From positions 1-5,502 of the forward strand of contig QMKT01000132.1 of the NCBI GenBank assembly GCA_003646505.1: a stretch of 5,502 nt of DNA, read 5' to 3'. The translations under genes and the position numbers were made by a program. Below are positions 1 to 5,450 of the stretch, piece after piece. Under the pieces are notes generated by a model. It saw nothing but the letters and a program-made list of their open reading frames with translations, made no database searches and was not told the DNA's origin. Position 1 is the first letter of the stretch, and each line of letters starts with the position of its first letter. This DNA is from Campylobacterota bacterium (GTDB lineage: Bacteria; Campylobacterota; Campylobacteria; Campylobacterales; Sulfurovaceae).

Positions 1-933
1 AACATATAAGTGTAATTTTGACTTATCATTCTCTACTGATATAGGTGAACGTACATTAAAAAGTGCATTGATCAGACAAAGTCTATTATTGAATTGATTC
101 CACAATTTTTCCCTCTTAAAAAAATCTTCTATATATTTCCAGTCAATTTGTGAGATATGATTATCAATAATGATTGACATTTCATACAATTGTCGTAGAT
201 CCATTTTTTTGAGTGCGTAATTTCTATCGACTATATCACTATGTATGTAAGTATGAATCAATCGAAATGTCGGTGAAAGCATAGTCATCTCTGGATAATA
301 ACTAGAATTTTGACAAGTATTTTCACTACACTCAAGTAAATGAGAATATGGAAATGTCAAGATAGACTTATGTATTTCTATTATTATATCCCAGTCTTGA
401 TGATACATAGGCCACCAGTGATGGTGTTTTTCTATATCCTTAATACCGGGATCACTCATATCGGGTATATATCCTACAGAGAGCAATTTCTCTTTAGCCT
501 GAGTAAAATCACTCTCGAAAATACAAAAATCAATGTCAGATAAAAATCGCATTCCCACATCTCTATAATCATTTTCCAATAATGATGCAGTACCCTTTAA
601 AAATACAGGTTTAATATCTTTTTCTAATAAGATCTCAGTCATATCTTTTGATTGTTCAATTATATGTTGGTTTCGATGTAGGTTTATAGTATATATTTGC
701 TCCAGGTATGCTATCAACTCATCATCTTGTATTAGGTTTAATAACTCTTTATCAAAAAGACTGAAGTAAAGAGCAGCAGTGAGAAAATGTGTATTTGCAA
801 TCTCAACAACAGATAACCAGTCTATAGAATCAGAGAGAATTTTTTGTTTTATTTTTTCTCTATCACTAGACTGTGAGATGATTTCAGTTAACGTAAAAAG
901 ACTATCTAGTCTAGCATCTTTATTGGCTGACAT
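1..933 (-). CDS. Nucleotidyltransferase family protein (PF14907-like), 3' end cut by window edge
   Basis: The frame is open from ATG at 933 to the window edge, giving 311 residues without a stop, so the C-terminus is missing (family members are usually somewhat longer). Visible motifs fit the uncharacterised nucleotidyltransferase family PF14907: FLKGTASLL at 111-119, an Arg at 129, the metal-binding Asp-x-Asp pair in LSDIDF (D133, D135), HHHWWP at 170-175, and IIIEIH at 183-188, where E186 may be the third carboxylate. A helical part follows with RLIHTYIH (224-231) and KMDLRQL (243-249). Such folds transfer a nucleotide to a hydroxyl or phosphate of a substrate; the substrate is unknown here. 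The start is chosen because GGAAGAG lies just upstream and because the gene overlaps the kinase gene by 14 nt, implying translational coupling. Homologues occur beside HprK-like kinases in some lasso-peptide clusters, which suggests but does not prove a role in peptide modification. Confidence 0.85.
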   Translation of the reverse strand, partial: MSANKDARLDSLFTLTEIISQSSDREKIKQKILSDSIDWLSVVEIANTHFLTAALYFSLFDKELLNLIQDDELIAYLEQIYTINLHRNQHIIEQSKDMTEILLEKDIKPVFLKGTASLLENDYRDVGMRFLSDIDFCIFESDFTQAKEKLLSVGYIPDMSDPGIKDIEKHHHWWPMYHQDWDIIIEIHKSILTFPYSHLLECSENTCQNSSYYPEMTMLSPTFRLIHTYIHSDIVDRNYALKKMDLRQLYEMSIIIDNHISQIDWKYIEDFFKREKLWNQFNNRLCLINALFNVRSPISVENDKSKLHLYV

Positions 934-2077
934 GAGACTCTTCCAATAATGTGTTTATCACAGCTATCGCTTCATCCAAACTTGAATAAACCAAAGTATA
1001 CTTTGGAAGAGAGACAAGATTTCTTAAAATTAATTCAAATTTATTTTGATCCATATTTTCCTGAACCTGATAACCGGCTTCTTTTATTTTGTAGAGTGCT
1101 TCTTTAGCTGTAATTTTAAGCAGTGTAGTTTTGGCATTTGGCGTATATTTAGGAAAGATAATATGGCTGGCTTTCTGCCTGTGGCTATGTATATTTACAG
1201 GAGGGAGAAAACGTATATTCTGCCCGTCATATCGACCATGCACATCGCTAGTATTAAGAGATGGGTACATTGATGAAAGCACTTTCCAACTGCCCTCTTT
1301 GATATTCATACAAAAAGGGAGAGGATGCACAGTACCTTCATAGTCCAATGATGTTACTTCATCACTAAAAAGATCAAATCCATGATGAAGTAATGCCGCA
1401 GTTAATGTAGTTTTACCTGATTCTGCTACTGCAGGCATGATAATGACATTAGCATTTTTTTCCACAGAGCCTGCATGCATAGAGAGAAGATAACGTTGTG
1501 CCTGATAAGTGAATGTCATCATCTTCTCTTGGATAAATGTAGCCAATCTAGCTTCTGTTATAGGAGTCTCAACAAGCATATTATTCAAATAAATACCCCA
1601 AAGATCATCACATTTGACTAAGTCAATAGATACCATATTTTTCCCAGTAGGGTTATCTGTATAAAGGTATTCAAATACCGGATGCAAGTGCTTGTAAAAA
1701 GCCTCATTGGGATAATGTATTGCAAACACAATATCCTCCACCTGATAATAATGTCTCTTTAAATCATCTTCAGTATAAGTTCCAAACTCTCTGTCGGATT
1801 CATACTCTAAGTTATCAGCTGTCTCTTTTCCTGAAAGAAGATCACACATCTGTTTCACGATAGTCGTATCTACAGTAGGAAATTTCTCCATTATTTCTTC
1901 ACATGAATAATTAGAAATTAGTTCATCAATCTGCAGAAACAGTGAAGCATTACCTTTTTCAAAACCGTAAACATTCTGTGTATCTTCAGAATATACAAGT
2001 AAACTTTCATCCATTGCAAAAGCATATAGGGCTTTAGATTGCAATGGAAATTTTATAACATCATTATTTTTTGTCAT
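920..2077 (-). CDS. PqqD-like domain fused to HprK-like P-loop kinase (putative peptide kinase)
   Basis: This is a cytosolic protein of 385 residues with no signal peptide or membrane segment. Residues about 17-85 look like a PqqD/RRE peptide-binding domain: a strand pair around LLVYSEDTQNVYGFEKG, then NASLFLQIDELISNYSCEEIMEKF and a final helix. Residues about 195-380 are HprK-like: H201 (LLSMHAGSV), Walker A AVAESGKTT (216-224, matching [AG]x4GK[ST]), and SDE at 238-240. H201, K222 and D239 have the same spacing as the catalytic His, P-loop Lys and first Asp of HPr kinase (21 and 17 residues); the second Asp is Glu here. PFCMNIKEGSW (254-264) and a C-terminal TLVYSSLDEAI (361-371) also fit HprK-related kinases. 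No HPr gene is near. The likely substrate is the small basic peptide encoded upstream (inference). Shine-Dalgarno support is weak (GGA at 2084-2086), so it may be made at lower levels than the peptide. Confidence 0.8.
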   Translation of the reverse strand: MTKNNDVIKFPLQSKALYAFAMDESLLVYSEDTQNVYGFEKGNASLFLQIDELISNYSCEEIMEKFPTVDTTIVKQMCDLLSGKETADNLEYESDREFGTYTEDDLKRHYYQVEDIVFAIHYPNEAFYKHLHPVFEYLYTDNPTGKNMVSIDLVKCDDLWGIYLNNMLVETPITEARLATFIQEKMMTFTYQAQRYLLSMHAGSVEKNANVIIMPAVAESGKTTLTAALLHHGFDLFSDEVTSLDYEGTVHPLPFCMNIKEGSWKVLSSMYPSLNTSDVHGRYDGQNIRFLPPVNIHSHRQKASHIIFPKYTPNAKTTLLKITAKEALYKIKEAGYQVQENMDQNKFELILRNLVSLPKYTLVYSSLDEAIAVINTLLEESHVSQ

Positions 2078-2148
2078 TCATTATCCATATTTAAAATATT
2101 TAGAGGGGAAAAGTATTTATTGGGTGAAATTTATGTGTTTGGCGTATA

Positions 2149-2186
2149 AGAAATCACAGTAGCTCAAGTGAACTACCATAATTTCT
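2149..2186 (-). promoter_or_regulatory. 17-bp intercistronic RNA hairpin between peptide and kinase genes
   Basis: On the minus-strand transcript, arm AGAAATTATGGTAGTTC pairs with arm GAGCTACTGTGATTTCT around the loop ACUU. That gives 17 continuous pairs, 13 Watson-Crick and four G-U. In plus-strand RNA the four wobble pairs become A-C mismatches, so the structure is specific to the sense transcript of this operon. It begins 12 nt after the peptide stop codon and is followed by UAUACGCC rather than a U-run, so it does not look like a standard intrinsic terminator. It more likely stabilises or processes the peptide mRNA, or reduces read-through into the kinase gene. Function is inferred; the pairing is seen directly. 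Confidence 0.55.
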
Positions 2187-2197
2187 GTAATATACTA

Positions 2198-2470
2198 TTA
2201 AGGGCGTTGATGCCTTTTAAGTGTTATCGGTTTCCATTTCTTAGGAGAACCTTGACTACCGTTACCCCATTTTTTTACTTTACATTTACGGGGTTTTCGA
2301 GGTTTTCGTGGTTTACAACCAGAATTAAAAGATGCAGAAGCATTTGGCGCCATTAATGTTGCCATACCGACTCCCACTACTGCATACTTTCCAAACTTAC
2401 TCATAAACTCACGTTTCTCTAAGTCAACACTTACCTCATTTTCAATTAATTCATCTAATTTTTTAGACAT
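2198..2470 (-). CDS. Small Lys/Pro/Arg-rich exported peptide, candidate modified-peptide precursor
   Basis: The peptide has 90 residues and no family I can name. The N-terminal part (1-20) is charged and acidic. KREFMSKFGKYA (19-30) followed by a hydrophobic stretch (about 29-42) and ASA at 44-46 resembles a Tat signal with signal-peptidase cleavage after A46, but with Lys-Arg instead of Arg-Arg. The remaining 44 residues contain 16 Lys/Arg and no Asp or Glu: C52, three tandem Lys-Pro-Arg units plus Lys (53-62), C63, then two KKW blocks (66-68, 77-79) separated by a Gly/Ser/Asn/Gln stretch, ending HQRP. Possible phospho-acceptors in the core are S47, S50, S72, S75 and T83. Start 2470 is preferred over an in-frame ATG at 2506 because AAAGGA sits 6 nt upstream of it. 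As first gene before a PqqD-HprK fusion and a nucleotidyltransferase, it is the obvious candidate substrate (inference). Alternatives are a cationic antimicrobial or a polyanion-binding protein. Confidence 0.72.
   Translation of the reverse strand: MSKKLDELIENEVSVDLEKREFMSKFGKYAVVGVGMATLMAPNASASFNSGCKPRKPRKPRKCKVKKWGNGSQGSPKKWKPITLKRHQRP
2285..2314 (-). repeat. Tandem Lys-Pro-Arg coding repeat, three 9-nt units plus one Lys codon
   Basis: Read on the minus strand, the units are AAACCACGA, AAACCTCGA and AAACCCCGT, followed by AAA, and the tract is flanked on both sides by TGT (Cys) codons. The Pro codon differs in all three units (CCA, CCT, CCC) and Arg varies (CGA, CGA, CGT), while the protein repeat is exact. 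This fits an older duplication kept by selection on the peptide rather than fresh slippage. Confidence 0.85.
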
Positions 2471-2476
2471 GATATA

Positions 2477-2482
2477 TCCTTT
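2477..2482 (-). promoter_or_regulatory. Ribosome binding site of the small peptide gene
   Basis: AAAGGA lies 6 nt before the ATG at 2470. It fixes the start of the peptide at residue 1 MSKK and rules out the longer in-frame start at 2506, whose reading would translate through this site. It is the strongest Shine-Dalgarno of the three genes in the cassette, consistent with a precursor needed in excess over its enzymes. Confidence 0.7.
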
Positions 2483-2608
2483 AAAAAAAATTTGAATAAA
2501 TTTCAACAGACTAATTTAATAGCGGATTACATATTTATACAAGAATATTATTTCATATTATTACTTATGTAGAGTTTAAATCATAGTTGTAGATTATACT
2601 TTATGGTG
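2483..2608. promoter_or_regulatory. AT-rich divergent intergenic region with candidate minus-strand promoter
   Basis: This gene-free stretch separates the minus-strand peptide operon from the plus-strand pilus ATPase gene. On the minus strand a TATAAA box (2534-2539, preceded by TTG) could be the -10 of the peptide operon; no good -35 is seen, as is common in Campylobacterota. A direct repeat, ATATTATT at 2545-2552 and 2555-2562, is spaced by exactly 10 bp upstream of that box. GATTATA at 2592-2598 can pair with TGTAATC at 2610-2616, which overlaps the -35 of the opposite promoter. None of these is strong enough to name a regulator. Confidence 0.3.
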
Positions 2609-2637
2609 TTGTAATCCTTTAAATTTAAGAGTACAAT
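2609..2637 (+). promoter_or_regulatory. Candidate sigma70-type promoter of the PilT/PilU-type gene
   Basis: TTGTAA (2609-2614) and TACAAT (2632-2637) are separated by 17 nt, matching the consensus well. Transcription would begin near 2644, leaving a leader of about 26 nt that carries the ribosome binding site AAGAGGG (2656-2662), 7 nt before the ATG at 2670. An alternative -10-like TATACT at 2595-2600 lacks a -35 partner. Confidence 0.4.
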
Positions 2638-2669
2638 AACCTAAAAGGTATCACAAAGAGGGCTAAAAC

Positions 2670-3815
2670 ATGTCATTGAAAAATCAAAATATTACAAAAA
2701 AATTAAACACTTGGTTAAAAATGCTGATAGAAGTAGAGGGTGCGGATCTGCACATTAAAAGTAACAGTAATATACGCGCACGTGTGAAAAGTGATATTGT
2801 TCTTTTATCTACTGAAATTATCGATGCCAAAACGATTGAAGGCATTGTAAAACTACTTACTGCTACACAATATGATGCATTTTTGAAAACGAAAGAATTC
2901 GATGGGGCTTATTCACTCGATAAAGAGCACCGTTTCAGAGTCAATATTTTTATGCACATTAGTGGTATTGCCATTGCTTTACGTCTCATTCCAAGCTATA
3001 TCCAAACAATTGAAGAATTAAACCTTCCAAATGCTTTACATAAACTTTCTGAGCTTAGACGTGGACTGGTCCTTCTTACAGGTACAACTGGCAGTGGAAA
3101 ATCAACTACCTTGGCAAGCATAATCGAAGAGATCAACAGATCACGTCCACACCACATTATAACTATCGAAGATCCCATAGAATATGTACATAATGACAAA
3201 AAGGCACTTATAGAACAGCGTGAATTAAGCACACACACAGAGAGCTTTTCGCGTGCATTGCGTGCAGCCATGCGTGAAGACCCTGATATTATTGTAGTAG
3301 GAGAGATACGTGATCTTGCCACAGCAGAAAGTATCTTGCAAGCAGTCAATACAGGGCACCTTGTTTTCTCAACGATACACACACTGGATGCGCGTGAGAC
3401 AGTGGATAGACTCATTGCTATTTTCCCAACCCATGAACAAAACCGTGTACGTGCAACACTATCAGCCACACTTGAGGCAGTCATTTCCCAACGTTTGATC
3501 AGAGGTATTGATGGGAACATGGTCCCATCAGTGGAAATGATGTTTAGAAGTCCTCTTGTACAGGAACTTATTCGAACCAAACGTGATCATGAAATACCTG
3601 ATGCCATTGAAAAAGAAGGTACGATGTTTGACTCTATCACCTTTAACCGTGCATTGTTCGATCTTACTTTAGCAGACAAGATCACAGAAGCGCAAGCATA
3701 TCAGTATGCCACCAGTCCCTCTGACCTTAAGTTACTCTTTACCATGAGTCAAGCCTATGAGAACAAAATCCGCAGTAACGTAGCGATAGAGGATGTTATT
3801 TTAAAAGAATACTAA
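2670..3815 (+). CDS. PilT/PilU-family type IV pilus retraction ATPase
   Basis: A 381-residue secretion ATPase of the PilT/PilU family: a cytoplasmic hexameric motor at the base of the type IV pilus that uses ATP to pull pilin subunits back into the inner membrane, driving twitching. The N-terminal PAS-like domain (about 1-115) has the typical GADLHIK (24-30) and FRVNIF (89-94). The ATPase core shows Walker A GTTGSGKST (138-146), an Asp box IEDPIEYVH (166-174), Walker B DPDIIVVGEIRD (204-215) with E212, and a His box GHLVFSTIHT (229-238), followed by SQRL (273-276). The tail, with FNRALFDL and a SPSDLKLLF segment (349-357), is more like PilU than PilT, and the length fits PilU. I therefore give no gene symbol. 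The start is supported by AAGAGGG 7 nt upstream. No other pilus gene is in the window; it stands alone between divergent and convergent neighbours. Confidence 0.93.
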   Translation: MSLKNQNITKKLNTWLKMLIEVEGADLHIKSNSNIRARVKSDIVLLSTEIIDAKTIEGIVKLLTATQYDAFLKTKEFDGAYSLDKEHRFRVNIFMHISGIAIALRLIPSYIQTIEELNLPNALHKLSELRRGLVLLTGTTGSGKSTTLASIIEEINRSRPHHIITIEDPIEYVHNDKKALIEQRELSTHTESFSRALRAAMREDPDIIVVGEIRDLATAESILQAVNTGHLVFSTIHTLDARETVDRLIAIFPTHEQNRVRATLSATLEAVISQRLIRGIDGNMVPSVEMMFRSPLVQELIRTKRDHEIPDAIEKEGTMFDSITFNRALFDLTLADKITEAQAYQYATSPSDLKLLFTMSQAYENKIRSNVAIEDVILKEY

Positions 3816-3817
3816 GT

Positions 3818-4132
3818 CTACGCTTCTTCATCACCAGTAAGCTCTTCTTTTACTGGTTTTTCAACTACTTTTGCCAGTATTTCAACATAACATTCTGTTG
3901 CACCCATTGCTTTTATACCATCAAGTGCTTTGATGAGGGCATCAAATTCTATCACTTTTGCTATGTCTGCTGAGGCCCCTATTTTACAGTCGAAATCCCA
4001 ATAGGTCATTTTTGGATCTTCAAGTTTCTTTTTCTTTTCACGTTTTACATACTTACGTATGTCATTTTTTACTGCTTCAAGTACGCGATCTTCATGTTTT
4101 TTTTCATCTGTGAGTTTAAATATTTTTTTCAT
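3818..4132 (-). CDS. DUF6172-type small conserved protein
   Basis: A 104-residue soluble protein of unknown function. It begins MKKIFKLTDEKK and has a very basic helix, KNDIRKYVKREKKKKL (22-37). Next come the motif YWDFDCKIGASAD (44-56), IEFDALIKALD (61-71) and ECYVEILAKVVEKP (80-93), with an acidic end. The order MKKxFKL, KKYxKRExxK, WDFDCK and YVEILAK matches my memory of DUF6172 (PF19669), a family of about 100 residues in proteobacteria. The start at 4132 is favoured by AAGGA 7 nt upstream and by family length. The same frame stays open upstream to 4399, but that part is the helicase tail read out of frame. The gene begins 4 nt after the helicase stop, so the two are co-transcribed and probably coupled; the basic helix and this context make an RNA- or ribosome-related role plausible, without direct evidence. 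Confidence 0.8.
   Translation of the reverse strand: MKKIFKLTDEKKHEDRVLEAVKNDIRKYVKREKKKKLEDPKMTYWDFDCKIGASADIAKVIEFDALIKALDGIKAMGATECYVEILAKVVEKPVKEELTGDEEA
3833..3861 (+). terminator. Intrinsic terminator of the pilus ATPase gene, inside the convergent CDS
   Basis: ACCAGTAA (3833-3840) and TTACTGGT (3850-3857) form a perfect 8-bp stem with a 9-nt loop, running into TTTTT (3857-3861). The polarity suits plus-strand transcription only: on the minus strand the stem is followed by GATGAAG with no U-run. It starts 17 nt after the pilus ATPase stop codon and overlaps the last codons of the minus-strand DUF6172-type gene. The GC content of the stem is low, so efficiency is uncertain. Confidence 0.6.
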
Positions 4133-4136
4133 CTTC

Positions 4137-5450
4137 TTATCCTTCTGATCTGGTTCTATTTCGGTTTCGGTTTCTACTTCTGGCGCCATCACGGCTACCG
4201 CCGTTGTTGGCGTGTGAAGCGTTACTACGAGGTTTATTACGTGAACCTCCTCCACCATTTCCACGACCTCTACCGCCGCCTCTACCATTTTGAATCGGTT
4301 CAGCTTTAATGTTCGGGTCTGGTCTAAAGGCTTCAATCTCCACTTTTGGAATCTCAGACTTTGTGAACTTTTCAATGTCTTTAAGTAATTTATGTTCATC
4401 TACACATACCAGTGAAACAGCCTCACCACTCTGCCCTGCACGTCCTGTTCTGCCTATACGGTGCACGTAATCTTCTGGCACATTAGGGAGTTCATAATTT
4501 ACAACATGGGGAAGTTGGTCAATATCTATACCTCTTGCTGCGATGTCTGTAGCTACAAGTACACGAACCTCATTTGCTTTGAAAGAAGCTAACGCTTTTG
4601 TTCTGGCTCCCTGGCTTTTATTTCCATGTATTGCCGCTGCAGAGATACCATACTCTTCGAGTTGTTGCGTCAATTTATTTGCACCGTGTTTTGTACGGGT
4701 AAAAACAAGAACCTGTTTCCAGTCTTTTGCTTTGATAAGCTGGGAAAGTAATTCTCTCTTTCTGCCTTTATCAACAAAGTGCACCACTTGTGAGATTTGG
4801 TCAGCCGTCTTGTTTTGACGTGCCACTTCAACAAGTACAGGATTTTTAAGAAGTCCTGATGCCAATTTTTTGATCTCTGGTGAGAATGTCGCTGAAAATA
4901 GAAGTGTTTGTCTCTTCTGAGGCATGAGTTTCATCAATTTTTTAATGTCATGTATGAATCCCATGTCAAGCATACGATCCGCCTCATCAAGTATGAGACA
5001 TTCTAATTTAGAAAAGTCTATCCCCCCTTGTCCTGCAATGTCAAGTAATCTACCTGGTGTAGCGATGACAATGTCCACGCCTTTGCGAAGCGTAGCCAAT
5101 TGAGGGTTAATACCCACACCACCAAAAATAACCGTAGAACGATAAGGCGTATACTTACCGTAATCGGAAATACTTTGAGCCACTTGTGCTGCAAGTTCAC
5201 GTGTAGGTGTTAGTACTAAAGCACGTATTTGTTTCTTGTGCATATGTGGTTGTTTTTGAGAAAGTCTCTCAAGCAGTGGGAGCGTGAATCCTGCAGTTTT
5301 TCCTGTACCGGTTTGTGCTGCAGCCAATACATCTTTTCCTTCTATCACGACAGGAATAGCTTTTTCTTGTATGGGAGTTGGCGTATCATAACCCTGCTCT
5401 TTAATCGCTTTTAAAAGAGATTCTGATAACCCCAAGTTTGTAAATAACAT
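4137..5450 (-). CDS. rhlE: RhlE-type DEAD-box ATP-dependent RNA helicase
   Basis: A 437-residue cytoplasmic helicase that unwinds short RNA duplexes using ATP, in RNA decay, ribosome assembly or cold adaptation. All motifs are present: Q motif (F3, GYDTPTPIQ 20-28), motif [10 protein letters not shown] (44-52), Ia PTRELA (82-87), Ib TPGR (131-134), II DEAD (155-158), III SAT (186-188), IV VLVFTRT (247-253), [11 protein letters not shown] (300-309) and [12 protein letters not shown] (330-339). The N-terminus ([16 protein letters not shown], then AGFTLPLL after motif I) is typical of RhlE. From about 388 the tail is low complexity: an RG/GGG-rich stretch (389-402), Asn/Ser/Arg sequence, and an alternating Arg-Asn run (425-432). 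Such tails bind RNA and can promote condensates. The start has AAGG 10 nt upstream. The next gene follows after 4 nt, forming a two-gene operon. Confidence 0.93.
   Translation of the reverse strand: MLFTNLGLSESLLKAIKEQGYDTPTPIQEKAIPVVIEGKDVLAAAQTGTGKTAGFTLPLLERLSQKQPHMHKKQIRALVLTPTRELAAQVAQSISDYGKYTPYRSTVIFGGVGINPQLATLRKGVDIVIATPGRLLDIAGQGGIDFSKLECLILDEADRMLDMGFIHDIKKLMKLMPQKRQTLLFSATFSPEIKKLASGLLKNPVLVEVARQNKTADQISQVVHFVDKGRKRELLSQLIKAKDWKQVLVFTRTKHGANKLTQQLEEYGISAAAIHGNKSQGARTKALASFKANEVRVLVATDIAARGIDIDQLPHVVNYELPNVPEDYVHRIGRTGRAGQSGEAVSLVCVDEHKLLKDIEKFTKSEIPKVEIEAFRPDPNIKAEPIQNGRGGGRGRGNGGGGSRNKPRSNASHANNGGSRDGARSRNRNRNRTRSEG

Noticed and set aside
920..2077. Annotation as true HPr kinase/phosphorylase (hprK)
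   Set aside because: The N-terminal domain is different, the second catalytic Asp is Glu, and the context is a small peptide and a nucleotidyltransferase, not PTS genes.
2074..2088. Four-codon mini-ORF (ATG at 2088, stop overlapping the kinase ATG)
   Set aside because: The ATG/TGA overlap is suggestive of coupling, but the mini-ORF has no ribosome binding site and is short enough to be chance.
1..2470. Complete lasso-peptide cluster
   Set aside because: No asparagine-synthetase-like cyclase or transglutaminase-like protease is present, and the peptide core lacks an acidic residue to close a lasso ring.
2198..2506. Longer start for the small peptide (102 residues, beginning at 2506)
   Set aside because: The extra 12 codons run through the clear AAAGGA ribosome binding site of the ATG at 2470, and no comparable site precedes 2506.
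2491..2508. TTGAA/TTCAA stem followed by a U-run in the peptide gene leader, as an attenuator
   Set aside because: The stem is only 5 bp with one G-C pair and lies in A/T-rich sequence, too weak to call.
2996..3580. A 194-codon minus-strand open frame inside the pilus ATPase gene
   Set aside because: It lies wholly antisense to highly conserved ATPase motifs, and its Ser/Arg/Cys/Ile-rich protein looks like a shadow frame with no recognisable domain.
3818..4399. A 193-residue version of the DUF6172-type protein starting at 4399
   Set aside because: Its first 89 residues are the helicase 3' end read in another frame; the family length and the AAGGA site support the start at 4132.
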